Assembly: GCA_028292505.1 (NCBI GenBank)
Contig: JAQGMF010000042.1
Span: forward strand, 1 to 53,173
Direction of reading: 5' to 3'
DNA length: 53,173 nt
DNA from: Rhodocyclales bacterium
Lineage (GTDB): Bacteria; Pseudomonadota; Gammaproteobacteria; Burkholderiales; Rhodocyclaceae
Made by a program: the position numbers and the translations under genes
Notes under the pieces: model-generated
Seen by the model: the letters and a program-made list of their open reading frames with translations, nothing else
Told to the model about the DNA's origin: nothing
The model's database searches: none
In this document: in pieces, positions 1-8,486 of the stretch
How the letters are laid out: each line of letters opens with the position of its first letter
Position numbering within the stretch: the stretch's first letter is position 1

Positions 1-535
1 TGTTCAGAAGCCAGCGCTGATTGGCACCCCCGCCGCATGCCCATTGCTGGATTGCGGCGCCGGGGCTGGTACTCAGATCCTTGACGTCGACGCACTTGCC
101 GCTGTTCTTCGCCGCCAGGGTATAGCCGTTGCTGTTGACCGTCGCCACGAAGTGCTGGTTGCTGCCGCCGCTCGCCGCCCATTGCTGGATCAGGGCGCCA
201 TTGGCGGCGGATACGTCGGTCACATCCAGCGCCTTGCCCGAAGCGGCATCGACGATCTGGTAGCTGCCGTCCGACTGAACGGAGAACTGGAAGCGTTGTA
301 TCGCGCTGCCGTTACAAGTGTCCTGGATGAGCTTGGCACCATCGGCGAGACTGCCGCCGGTAATGCTCAGACACAGATTCGAGCTGGCGGAGCGAACCTC
401 GAAAGTGCCATTGCCGACAACGGCTGCTGAAGCCGTCAGCGAAACGCCCATCGCGGCAAACATCATGACGGCCCCGACAAACAAACGATGGGCGATTGTG
501 CCGCGCCGCTTACCTTGCTTCATATCGTTGGACAT
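1..535 (-). CDS. Secreted ricin-type beta-trefoil lectin domain protein (3' end outside window)
   Basis: The frame reads leftward from ATG at 535, with a purine-rich ribosome site (AGGGAGA) just upstream, and runs off the window. The N-terminus is a signal peptide: a basic stretch, then a hydrophobic core ending in LTASAA near residue 38. The rest is a carbohydrate-binding ricin B/CBM13 trefoil: cysteine-containing repeats and two QxW motifs (IQQWAASGG and IQQWACGGG) are visible. The product is therefore exported and probably binds polysaccharide. What follows the lectin domain, perhaps a glycosidase, lies outside the window. It is on the same strand as the chitinase-like gene 167 bp upstream, so the two may act on related polymers; that is inference. 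Confidence 0.85.
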   Translation of the reverse strand, partial: MSNDMKQGKRRGTIAHRLFVGAVMMFAAMGVSLTASAAVVGNGTFEVRSASSNLCLSITGGSLADGAKLIQDTCNGSAIQRFQFSVQSDGSYQIVDAASGKALDVTDVSAANGALIQQWAASGGSNQHFVATVNSNGYTLAAKNSGKCVDVKDLSTSPGAAIQQWACGGGANQRWLLN

Positions 536-702
536 TGTCTTCTCCCTACAATCTTATTATTGATTTGGCATGAAACGAACGGCTACAAGAAACGGGTTCC
601 ACTTGCCTATCACCAGCATGCGGAACCCGCTATCGACGCTGCAACTTCCCTTGGCTCAGACCGCCAGCGTTCGGGAATATGTGCATACGATCTCTACGGA
701 TT

Positions 703-1692
703 TCACTTTATCAACAGCTTGTAGAATTCGTAGTCGACGGTGTTGACCTTCGAATAATCATTCAGGCTCCCCGTGCCGATCTGGTCGCGCTGCATGGCCC
801 AGTACGACAGCAGACTGATGCTGTGGAGCTTGGCAAAACTCGCCAGCGTGGTTGCATCTGCCTGCCTGAACACTTCACCGGCAACATCGTTGTAGCCGAT
901 CATCGGTGTGGCACCGAGCAAAGCCCAGGCGGCTGCGTCGGTGTATGTCGGATAGATTGTCTTCAACTGCTTCTGCGCGGCGGTCAGAGCCGAAACTGCC
1001 AGGGCGCCCATTGTCTTTGTCTTGTAGGAGCCATCACCGTAGTCCATTGTCATCAGGTTAACGGTCTTGATCTTCACGCCTGCGGCCACGGCGGACTTGA
1101 GCAGTGTGATCGAAGAGGCATCCATGCCGGTAGGCATCACGGGCAAGGTAAATGACGTGGTGAGCGAGGGGTAAAGTTTCTGTAGCGCAACGATGGCCTT
1201 GTTACGCGTCGTGTTCAGTGCCGTCTTGCCGAGCTGAGTGCCTTCGATGTCGAAATCGAGTGCATACGTCTTATGCGTATCCAGCAGCTTTTTGATCAGC
1301 GTCACCATCTGCGTATCGGTACAGGCCGCTTCCAGATAGGTGCCGTCCGCACCGCCAAAAGACAGAATGACCTTGCCGCCGGCTGCGATGAACTGTTTGA
1401 TGTCCAAGGCAAAACTAGCGTTGTTCAGCGTCTGTTCCATGCCGCCACCCAGCGTGCAACCACCGCCGCTGACACCAAATGCCAACGTCATTGCGGTCAC
1501 GCCAGCCTTGGCCTTGGCGTCCATCAGCCCCTTGACCTTGTAGGCGGTACTGCCAAAACTCCACGTGAAGAAATAGGGCGCAACCGTGGTTGCCAAGGTT
1601 GCCGTCGACGCGCACAGCACGGTTGTCGCCAAAACAGCCTTCGCCAGAACACGCAGACTGCCGCGATTTTTCGCATCTTTATTGAATTTCAT
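703..1692 (-). CDS. Secreted GH18 chitinase-like protein
   Basis: 329 aa from ATG 1692. The frame is open up to 1866, but 1692 has a GGAGAGA ribosome site and begins a signal peptide (MKFNKD, hydrophobic core, cleavage near ATLA, residues 31-35). The GH18 catalytic signature DxDxE appears as LDFDIEG (D146, D148, E150), E150 being the expected acid. The preceding SFGG (residues 111-114) matches the second GH18 consensus block, and the late YWAMQRD supplies the conserved Trp. It should hydrolyse beta-1,4-linked GlcNAc polymers outside the cytoplasm. It has no chitin-binding module of its own; the downstream lectin gene could serve that role. Substrate preference is not resolvable here. Confidence 0.85.
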   Translation of the reverse strand: MKFNKDAKNRGSLRVLAKAVLATTVLCASTATLATTVAPYFFTWSFGSTAYKVKGLMDAKAKAGVTAMTLAFGVSGGGCTLGGGMEQTLNNASFALDIKQFIAAGGKVILSFGGADGTYLEAACTDTQMVTLIKKLLDTHKTYALDFDIEGTQLGKTALNTTRNKAIVALQKLYPSLTTSFTLPVMPTGMDASSITLLKSAVAAGVKIKTVNLMTMDYGDGSYKTKTMGALAVSALTAAQKQLKTIYPTYTDAAAWALLGATPMIGYNDVAGEVFRQADATTLASFAKLHSISLLSYWAMQRDQIGTGSLNDYSKVNTVDYEFYKLLIK

Positions 1693-2108
1693 TGTCTCTC
1701 TCCACGAAATAAATGCATTTACCATTTTTGTCGATTTTTGAGGTGCTGCATTACGATGCACCGCAGGCACCGTACAAGAGTCGACCTTGCAAAGGCAATA
1801 GTTTTTTGATGATTTTTTGGGCCTTGCATTCTTGAGTTGCAGCAGGCGCAGACCTGTCGCATACACAACAGCGCGCTTGCGAAATTCGGAGACGACGTGA
1901 TTACGTCGTCATTCCCGCGAAGGCGGGAATCCAGTGTCGTTAGCGATACGTAATAAAGCCGCTGGATTCCCGCCTTCGCGGGAATGACGGAGCGCTAGTC
2001 ATTCGCAAGCGCCACGCTAGCTAGACAAGAAGGGCATTTATGCCAACGGACTTGGCCTTCTCTGGAACGCATTGCACGATGCGGCAGGCAAAAGCGTGAG
2101 CGTTTATG
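1693..2108. other. Intergenic region with REP pair, no gene
   Basis: 416 bp between the chitinase-like start and the sensor-kinase stop. It should hold the promoter of the chitinase-like gene, though no clear sigma-70 hexamers were picked out. Its one clear structure is the inverted REP pair listed separately. No further coding potential was recognised. Confidence 0.5.
1907..1989. repeat. REP-type inverted pair (REPIN-like)
   Basis: Two perfect 28-bp inverted copies (1907-1934 and 1962-1989) flank a 27-bp spacer. Each copy is itself a hairpin with arms ATTCCCGC and GCGGGAAT. The core word recurs at 7313-7345 and 10636-10664, so a small dispersed REP family is present in this genome. Such pairs are typical non-autonomous REPIN elements; no transposase lies nearby. 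Confidence 0.8.
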
Positions 2109-4418
2109 TCATGTGCTAGTCTGCCGCAACATCAGCAGCAGCTCGTCGAGCGCATCGGCCAGTTGTAGCGACAACGCAGGTGCGTCGCTTTGCTCGCCTT
2201 CGCCCGAGTGTATGCGTTTGGCAAGTATGTGCAGCTCGCCGGCTTCGAGATTGCCAGAAACGCCCTTGAGAGTGTGCGCCAGGAATTTCATGGTAATGAC
2301 ATCACCATGCAGCGCAGCGTCGCGCAATTTCGCGGGGGTTTCGCTGTGAGTAAGCAGCAAGGTGCCGATCAGTTTTTCGATGAACGCACTGCGGCCCTTG
2401 TAGCGGCGCATGAGCGCGTCCCAGTCGATGAGACGCTTGAAATCATAGGCGCTGTACACTGGCAATTCGGCCGCCACGAAGCGTTTCGTGTCTGCACGCA
2501 CGGCGTTGCCCGGCAGCTCGCAGTACTTGAGAATCGTCGTCACCAGTACGTCTTCATCTATCGGTTTGGTGATGTGCGCCACCATGCCAGAGGCCAGACA
2601 CTTGTCGCGTTCTTCGCGCATGGCATGCGCAGTCAGCCCGATGACCGGCAGCGTGGGATAGGTCTGCGCAACGTGTTGCGCAACTTCATAGCCATCCATG
2701 ACCGGCATCTGGATATCGGTGAGCACCAGGTCGAAGGCGTCCTGGCCTTTGCGCGCAATGATTTCGAGCGCGAGCAGGCCATTCTCGGCAAACTCCACCG
2801 TCGCGCCTTCGTTCACGAGCAGATCTTCGAGCACGTAGCGATTCAGTTCCACATCCTCGGCCGCGAGAATGCGCAAACCCCGCAAACGCATTGCACCGGT
2901 TTCGGAAGTCGCCTCGGGCATCTGTTGCGCTACTTCGGACAGTGGCAGACTCAAGGTGAAAGTGCTGCCTACGCCGCTGTAACTTTCCACGCTAATATCG
3001 CCTCCCATCTGGGTTGCCAGGCTGCGGCTGATTGCCAGGCCCAATCCCGTGCCGCCGAATCGGCGCGTCGTCGAGCTATCTGCCTGCTCGAAGGCACTGA
3101 ACAAGCGCGAGATCTGCTCGGCCGTCATACCGATGCCGGTATCGACAACGCGGAACAGGATGTTGCCCGAGTCGCGATCCACGGAGGCGGCGATCGAAAC
3201 CTCGCCACGCTCCGTGAACTTCACCGCGTTGGACAAGAGATTGATGAGAATCTGCTCCACGCGCAGTCGGTCGCCGAGTACCCATGCCGGCAAGTTTGAC
3301 GCGAGGTGCGCATTGAACTCGAGCCGCTTGAGCGTCGCCCTGTCGCGCACCAGTTCAGCCGATCTGTTGACGCTTACAGCGAGATCGAAAGCGTGCGAGT
3401 CGAGCAGCATCTTGCCGGCTTCGATCTTGGAGAAATCGAGGATCTCGTTGATGACGTCCAGCAGGTGCTGACCTGCTTCGAGGATGCGATGGGCCGTCGC
3501 TACCGTTTTTGCATTACGGTCGTCGCGCACGATGATCTTCGCCAGCCCGAGCATGGCGTTCAACGGCGTGCGAATCTCATGACTCATATTGGCGACGAAA
3601 GAACTTTTGGCACGATTGGCCGCCTCGGCCACCTCTTTCGCTTCGGCCAATTGCGTAGTGCGTTGCACCACCGTTTTTTCAAGCTCGCCGCGATGACGCA
3701 ACTCGGTTTCACGAATCGCCTGCTCGGCCTGTCGTCGCTCCACGATGGCGTCCCTGAAGCGATGCATTGCCATTGTCATACGCCCGAATTCGTCCGTACG
3801 GCCGAGCGCAGGCAAGGTGATATAGGTCTGATCGGCCGCGAGCTGATCCAGCCCCTCGGTGATTTCCGCCAGCGGGCGCGTCAACGAGCTGAACGCCCAC
3901 AGCGCGGCACAGATTGTCGCAAATGCCATCATCACCCCGGAGATCACTGTCTCGAAGAGGGTGTTGTAAAGATCCGAGTCGAGGCTGCTGCGCGAGAATG
4001 CCAGCTCGATGGTGCCCACTTCCAATGTGCGTTCAGCGGTCTTGTGGGTAATCGCTTTGCGTACGGTCAGGAGGATCTCGGCATCCTGTGCCACGCTACT
4101 ACGGTCGACAATGACTTTGCCATCGCTGTCGGAAATGCGCACACGGCGTATGTCGGCATGCGACTCCAGGGCTTTTACACCCGCCTCGACCGCCAGCAAG
4201 TTGAACTCGTACATCGGCAGTGCCATGGACTCGGCCAACAGGCTCGCCAGGCGCGTGGCGCGTTCCTTCTGGGCCACCTCGGACACGTGCGCGTTGTACC
4301 AAAATAGAAGACTGCTGAAGATGGTGACGATCAACGTGATCAACGCGATCGTTGCAAGAATGAGTTTGAAGCGGAAACTGCTACGCCAGCGCTGGGAGAT
4401 TGCTCGAAATACCACCAC
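2109..4418 (-). CDS. Hybrid sensor histidine kinase (HAMP-HisKA-HATPase-REC-Hpt)
   Basis: 769 aa, membrane-bound. TM helices at about 18-40 and 157-178 enclose a periplasmic sensor of some 115 residues of unrecognised fold. HAMP and coiled coil follow (about 180-265). The H-box SHEIRTPLNA gives phospho-acceptor His280; the N-box (NLLSNAVKF), G1 (DTGIG) and G2 (GGTGLGLA) are intact. A receiver domain has Asp568 in LTDIQMPVMDG, and a C-terminal Hpt domain has His715 in HTLKG. This is a complete phosphorelay chain in one protein; the final response regulator is not encoded nearby. The start is GTG 4418 or, with better spacing from AGGAG, GTG 4415. The signal sensed is unknown. Confidence 0.92.
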   Translation of the reverse strand: MVVFRAISQRWRSSFRFKLILATIALITLIVTIFSSLLFWYNAHVSEVAQKERATRLASLLAESMALPMYEFNLLAVEAGVKALESHADIRRVRISDSDGKVIVDRSSVAQDAEILLTVRKAITHKTAERTLEVGTIELAFSRSSLDSDLYNTLFETVISGVMMAFATICAALWAFSSLTRPLAEITEGLDQLAADQTYITLPALGRTDEFGRMTMAMHRFRDAIVERRQAEQAIRETELRHRGELEKTVVQRTTQLAEAKEVAEAANRAKSSFVANMSHEIRTPLNAMLGLAKIIVRDDRNAKTVATAHRILEAGQHLLDVINEILDFSKIEAGKMLLDSHAFDLAVSVNRSAELVRDRATLKRLEFNAHLASNLPAWVLGDRLRVEQILINLLSNAVKFTERGEVSIAASVDRDSGNILFRVVDTGIGMTAEQISRLFSAFEQADSSTTRRFGGTGLGLAISRSLATQMGGDISVESYSGVGSTFTLSLPLSEVAQQMPEATSETGAMRLRGLRILAAEDVELNRYVLEDLLVNEGATVEFAENGLLALEIIARKGQDAFDLVLTDIQMPVMDGYEVAQHVAQTYPTLPVIGLTAHAMREERDKCLASGMVAHITKPIDEDVLVTTILKYCELPGNAVRADTKRFVAAELPVYSAYDFKRLIDWDALMRRYKGRSAFIEKLIGTLLLTHSETPAKLRDAALHGDVITMKFLAHTLKGVSGNLEAGELHILAKRIHSGEGEQSDAPALSLQLADALDELLLMLRQTST

Positions 4419-4535
4419 GTCTCCTTGGATGAATGATGCTTTTCTGTCCGTGGCGGTAATTTTGCACGGAGTTGTCGCGTTGCAAAGCGCGGAACAACAT
4501 TACCTTGAGCCTGCTCATCTGGAAAGCTTTGGCAT

Positions 4536-4916
4536 TCAGGCCTGCCAGACGGCGTAGCCTGCCTCGCGCAAGGCGATTGCCAATTCCACTTCCATTTCGC
4601 ATGCCGCCGCGTAGGGCATGGGATTGAAGCATTCGTATATTTCAGGCAACAAGCGCACGCCGTATTCGCGCACAAAGCGGTTCGCCTTGATGCCGGCCTT
4701 GTGCTTGTCGAAGCGCTCGTCTGGCGACAGACCGCTCATGCCAACGTACACGCAAGGCTTGCTGCCGTCGTAGTGCGGATTACTTTTGACGAAGCGCGAC
4801 TCGTCCAGCACTTTGCGCGACAGCTCGACGACATAGACATTATGGTGATGGATAGGCTTGCGCATGCTTGACGACACTGACCGGACGACGCGAATTACAG
4901 TGTGAACGCCATTCAT
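4536..4916 (-). CDS. GIY-YIG-like domain protein, full-length copy
   Basis: About 126 aa from ATG 4916; a longer GTG start at 4946 has no ribosome site, and ATG 4865 is another option. The fold signature of GIY-YIG nucleases is suggested by the strand pair NVYVVEL and CVYVGMSG, then an Arg/His helix (DERFDKHKAG) and a late Glu-rich segment (ACEMEVELA) where the catalytic Glu would sit. The family is small and usually unannotated, so nuclease activity is inference. A second, truncated copy ending in nearly the same 70 residues lies at 10745-10975 in the same orientation, and the two bracket about 6 kb of accessory genes. Confidence 0.65.
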   Translation of the reverse strand: MNGVHTVIRVVRSVSSSMRKPIHHHNVYVVELSRKVLDESRFVKSNPHYDGSKPCVYVGMSGLSPDERFDKHKAGIKANRFVREYGVRLLPEIYECFNPMPYAAACEMEVELAIALREAGYAVWQA

Positions 4917-4987
4917 TGTCCAGCCTGCATGCGGCTCAACGCGCACTTTTCAACGAATGCCCATGCCCACCGATTGGCCAAACCAGA

Positions 4988-7309
4988 TCAACCATCGGAA
5001 TGACAAATGCTTGCCGCGCGTAGCACCACCAGATGCGCCGAGACTTCGACCGCGTAGATTTCGCGGTTGGCATTCAGCAAGTCGGCCGGCAGAGAAGCGG
5101 CGAAGAGCTGCACAGCCAATACGTTTGCCTCTTGCATGTGCAGATCGGCCGGCCCCTGCGTATCGCCGCCACGGGTGCTCCGCCAACGCTCCTGCAACAC
5201 GCCCGCCAACGAGCGCGCAATCGTTGGCGCACGTTCGCCGAGGGCCACGATGCGATCGGCAACCTGCATCGCCACCTGCACGTAAAAGCGGATCGTGTAA
5301 GGATCGGGCAATTCTGGTTCGATCTGAAAACGATAAGCCTGCAAGACTGCCTGATGGTAGGCCTGCGCCGCTGCATCGTAGTCGTCGCCCGCAAGCGCAA
5401 CGTCGCCCAGCACGCGCCACAGATTGGCTTGCACCTCCGGGTCGCATTCCGACTCCGCCAACACCAGCGCCTCATGGCACAGCGGCGGTGCTTCCTCCTT
5501 GCGTGCCGCCTCGACCAGCATGTCGGCAAGGTGGTAGTAAGTCCAGGCAGTATCCCAGTGGTCCTCGTTGGCGATGAACTGCCGCAAGGCATCGCGATAG
5601 TGCGCTTCGGCACTCACATAATCACGGGCACCAAAGCGACGCGCCTCGGCCATGAAGATATCGAGGAAGCCGGAGAGATGCCGTGCATCCATATCCGCAG
5701 ATATGTCGTCAGCATTTGACAGGCTGGCCAGCGAACGCAGTTCCTTCAAGGCCGATTCGACCTCGCGCCAGTCACCGCCATGTCTGTCCTCGGTTTCTTT
5801 CGGATAGGCGTCCTTGAACACGGTGAGCAGGCGCAAACCCTCGCGCGATTCCATATGAATATCGCGTTGTTGCCATTCGCGCAGCAACTGATCGCAGAAT
5901 TTGAAATCGAGAAAGCAACCCCACCACCAGAAGCCGTCGAACCACGCACGCAAAAAAGCCACGATCACGATGCGGTGCTCGCCGGCGCGGCCCAGGTGAT
6001 AGAGCCAGTCGTCCATGGTTTCGCTCCAGGCATCATCCTCGTAGCGATACCACTGACGATAACCACTCTCGTGTTTCTGGTAGTCCTCTTCGAGCAGGTT
6101 CAAGGCTTCACGATAGAAGGCCGTGGCACGCAAATGCAGATCGCGGCGGCGCTCCGGCGAGAGTTTGCCGCGCAGGTATTCGGCGAAGGTGCGATGCATC
6201 GTGAAGCGATCCCTTCCGCCATCACCTCGCGCTTCGATCAAACCCGCATCGCATAGCGCATCGAGCGTCTCCGGTGTCGCTTCCGCCACGCGGTTCGCCA
6301 GGTCCTCAGAGAATACCGAGGGATTCGGCCGCAGAATCGCCAGACTCTCTGCCACCGCGCGCAGTTGATCGCCATTCGGCGAACCCTTGCTGGTGCCCAA
6401 CCACTGGTAACTCGCCTCGACCACGCTGCGCAAGGAACGCGGCAGGCTTTCGCCATATTCCGGCGGTTGCTCAAGGTCGAACAAAGTCTCCACCACATCG
6501 AGCTTGGCCAGCGCATCGCGAATGCGCCGCGCCTGGCCGGTGCTCGAAGCATTGCGCAAGAAACATGCAATCGGAATAAGCGCCTGCGGCAGACCATCTA
6601 CCCGATCCACCAGCGCCTGTGCCGCCGCGCGATCGGCCGTAACTGCTCGCGGCGCGAACTGTTCCAACAGATCGATACCTTGCTGTGCATTCAGTGGCGG
6701 CAGCGTGACGACCTTGCCGGCCAGCGCGTTAGCGATGGGCGTGAAGCGCGTCGTAAACAGATAGGCGCACTCGTTGCCAGCCACCTTGAACGCCCGGCCG
6801 TTCTCCGCCGCCCACACATCGTCGATGACGAGCAACGCACGCCGGTCGATCAGGGCGTGCTCAACGACACGCTGCCAATAAGCCTCGGTGCCATAGTCGG
6901 CATTGGATGTGTCTTCCTCAAGCTCGTCCGGATGCAACAGTTCATGCGCCCAACGACGCAGCTCATGCCGCACATCGGGCGCCTTGCCGACATTTGCCCA
7001 CAGGACGCCGTCATGAAAGCGTTCGCGCAATTCATCGTCGTTGGCAAGCAGACAAGCCAGCGCCGTCTTGCCGATGCCCATCGCCAGCTCGATGGCAATC
7101 GCACGCGGTTTGCCTGCCAGCAAGGCTGTCTTGATTTCCGCCAACCACGCATCGCGCCCGACGATGCTGTAAGTGTCCGGCGTGCTCGGCGCCATCATTG
7201 GCCGTTTCGCTGCACGCGGCCCGCCCGATTGCAGAACAACCGTACCGACCTGCCCAAACTGATTCAGCGTATCGACCTGGCCCAACCGGTTGTCGAATGT
7301 CGATGTCAT
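4988..7309 (-). CDS. NB-ARC STAND ATPase with TPR-like C-terminus (NLR-like receptor)
   Basis: 773 aa. Residues 1-30 are a short Gly/Asn/Gln segment (GQVDTLNQFG at 10-19) resembling an amyloid signalling motif. The NB-ARC core follows: Walker A AMGIGKT (76-82), Walker B LLVIDDVW (D163, D164), TTR at 186-188, GLPQAL (239-244), a winged helix and MHR (371-373) in place of the MHD motif. The C-terminal half is helical, with TPR-like units around 560-680, the usual ligand-sensing part. Such proteins oligomerise on ligand binding. The next gene upstream encodes a small helical protein whose C-terminus carries the matching motif, so receptor and effector are likely partners. The start ATG sits just behind a REP hairpin. 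A role in anti-phage defence or cell death is inferred. Confidence 0.85.
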   Translation of the reverse strand: MTSTFDNRLGQVDTLNQFGQVGTVVLQSGGPRAAKRPMMAPSTPDTYSIVGRDAWLAEIKTALLAGKPRAIAIELAMGIGKTALACLLANDDELRERFHDGVLWANVGKAPDVRHELRRWAHELLHPDELEEDTSNADYGTEAYWQRVVEHALIDRRALLVIDDVWAAENGRAFKVAGNECAYLFTTRFTPIANALAGKVVTLPPLNAQQGIDLLEQFAPRAVTADRAAAQALVDRVDGLPQALIPIACFLRNASSTGQARRIRDALAKLDVVETLFDLEQPPEYGESLPRSLRSVVEASYQWLGTSKGSPNGDQLRAVAESLAILRPNPSVFSEDLANRVAEATPETLDALCDAGLIEARGDGGRDRFTMHRTFAEYLRGKLSPERRRDLHLRATAFYREALNLLEEDYQKHESGYRQWYRYEDDAWSETMDDWLYHLGRAGEHRIVIVAFLRAWFDGFWWWGCFLDFKFCDQLLREWQQRDIHMESREGLRLLTVFKDAYPKETEDRHGGDWREVESALKELRSLASLSNADDISADMDARHLSGFLDIFMAEARRFGARDYVSAEAHYRDALRQFIANEDHWDTAWTYYHLADMLVEAARKEEAPPLCHEALVLAESECDPEVQANLWRVLGDVALAGDDYDAAAQAYHQAVLQAYRFQIEPELPDPYTIRFYVQVAMQVADRIVALGERAPTIARSLAGVLQERWRSTRGGDTQGPADLHMQEANVLAVQLFAASLPADLLNANREIYAVEVSAHLVVLRAASICHSDG

Positions 7310-7312
7310 ATG

Positions 7313-7345
7313 TCGTCATCCCGGCGAAAGCCGGGATCCAGTCGG
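7313..7345. repeat. REP-like hairpin before the NB-ARC gene
   Basis: An 8-bp stem (7318-7325 with 7330-7337) and a 4-nt loop lie between the effector-like gene and the NB-ARC gene. The stem is a diverged copy of the REP word at 1907. In the mRNA its 3' arm contains GGGATGA, the only Shine-Dalgarno candidate for the ATG at 7309. Confidence 0.65.
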
Positions 7346-7369
7346 TGGAGGCAAATCTCTGTGGAGCCG

Positions 7370-7774
7370 TCAGCCATTCTTGGTGCCACCGATAATCACA
7401 TCCGCTGCGGAGCCCACCTGATTAATGGTGCCAACATTCCCCGCAATCTGATTGTTGAACACCGCCCCGCCCGCCGCCACAGGCCCGAGTATCGCAGCCA
7501 GGTCGCGCATCAAACCTTCGTCCTCGGCCAACAGCTTCTTCAACTCCTTGCGCAAGGCTGCGGCGTTATCGGCATCCTCAGGTTCCTTTGCCAGATCCTG
7601 CAAAGCCTCGTGCGCTGCCGGCTTGCCGGAGAGGCGCTGCGTCAAGCTCGCATACAACTCGCCCGCCTTTTTGAAAGCCGCGTCGCCCGCGGCGGTGGCG
7701 AACTTCTCTCCCACCTTGACAAGGTAGGGACTGAGTGCCGCCACGGTCGCGGCGGCGATGGAAACGGGGTCCAT
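7370..7774 (-). CDS. Small helical effector-like protein with C-terminal amyloid-type motif
   Basis: 134 aa from ATG 7774, with an excellent ribosome site (GAGGAG, 7 nt spacing); the open frame to 8113 lies outside this start. Residues 1-97 are predicted helical and amphipathic (MDPVSIAAATVAALSPYLVK at the start, a charged middle), like the membrane-active 'Bell'-type domains associated with bacterial NLRs. Residues 98-134 switch to a Gly/Asn/Gln beta-prone tail with GNVGTINQVG at 112-121. The adjacent STAND ATPase has GQVDTLNQFG at its N-terminus: 6 of 10 positions identical and in register. It lies 11 bp after the ABM gene and 60 bp before the NB-ARC gene, all on one strand. Pore formation or toxicity is inferred from family analogy only. 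Confidence 0.75.
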   Translation of the reverse strand: MDPVSIAAATVAALSPYLVKVGEKFATAAGDAAFKKAGELYASLTQRLSGKPAAHEALQDLAKEPEDADNAAALRKELKKLLAEDEGLMRDLAAILGPVAAGGAVFNNQIAGNVGTINQVGSAADVIIGGTKNG

Positions 7775-7785
7775 GGCAAAGCTCC

Positions 7786-8088
7786 TCAAACGGGAAAACG
7801 ATAGTCGCGCACCGGCGTGCACACCTGCACGTGGTACGCCAGCATGAATTCGGCACGAGCGCGTTCCTGCACCGCGCGATGTTCTGGATGATTGCGCCAG
7901 GCCTGCAAAGTATCCAGGTCTGTGAACTCGACGATGGACACATTTTCCCCGTCCACTGCCACAAAATCCTTGTAGGAAATAAACCCCGGCATGCCACTGG
8001 CAAGTTCGTACATGCGCATCCCAGCCGCCTCCATCGCCACCGGATCGGCATCCTCGCGCAAGCGCGTGCGGAATACGACGACAACCAT
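7786..8088 (-). CDS. Antibiotic biosynthesis monooxygenase (ABM) domain protein
   Basis: 100 aa from ATG 8088, with a GGGGGAAAG ribosome site. The sequence is a ferredoxin-like ABM fold: an initial strand VVVVFRTRL, a helix with MYELASGMPGFISYKDF, then the central strand VSIVEFTDLDTLQAWRNHPEH ending in the typical Asp/Trp/His helix. Family members are small dimeric cofactor-free oxygenases or heme-degrading enzymes; the specific substrate cannot be told. It is the first gene of the probable three-gene transcript ABM / effector-like / NB-ARC ATPase, with an 11-bp gap to the next start. Its link to signalling may be only transcriptional. Confidence 0.8.
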   Translation of the reverse strand: MVVVVFRTRLREDADPVAMEAAGMRMYELASGMPGFISYKDFVAVDGENVSIVEFTDLDTLQAWRNHPEHRAVQERARAEFMLAYHVQVCTPVRDYRFPV

Positions 8089-8486
8089 GACTTTCCCCCA
8101 AAGCTATGGACACCCCGTCAGACTAGGCGAGAGAAGCAGGAAGTGCCAGACAGACTAGTGGGCAGGTGACCCCTATGCGATCAAATGGGGCTTAGCCCAC
8201 TTCCACCACAGACATTGCCTCTGGACGATGCCCCACGTCAAGCACTACGCTTGGACCTTCACCTCAGGCTGAAGCGCCATGGCGACGACCTGCAGCGCAA
8301 TCACGATGCGCGTGCCTCACTCTCTTGAATGCTGCACAAGGGCTCTTGTCGCCATACCGTTCGGATGCAGGAAATGTTGAAAAGGCAGCCTAGGTGCTGG
8401 TACGTTTCGCTTTCCACAGCGTCTATCAAGAATCGCTTTTGCATCGATCTTCAGAAGCCCACACTGACCCACGAAAAGAGACTTCA
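8089..8486. other. Intergenic region between divergent genes, nothing recognised
   Basis: 398 bp between the ABM start (minus) and the chosen GH105 start (plus). It must contain both divergent promoters, but no convincing hexamer pair, operator or repeat was identified. The GH105 frame is open back to GTG 8394 without a ribosome site. Confidence 0.4.

Noticed and set aside
2190..4307. Two frames of over 330 codons on the plus strand opposite the sensor kinase
   Set aside because: They lie wholly within the kinase gene and show no domain; composition is that of a shadow frame.
6365..7804. A 479-codon open frame on the plus strand opposite the NB-ARC gene
   Set aside because: It is antisense to a gene with clear motifs, its sequence is rich in Arg/Gln/His as expected for a GC-rich shadow frame, and it has no recognisable domain.
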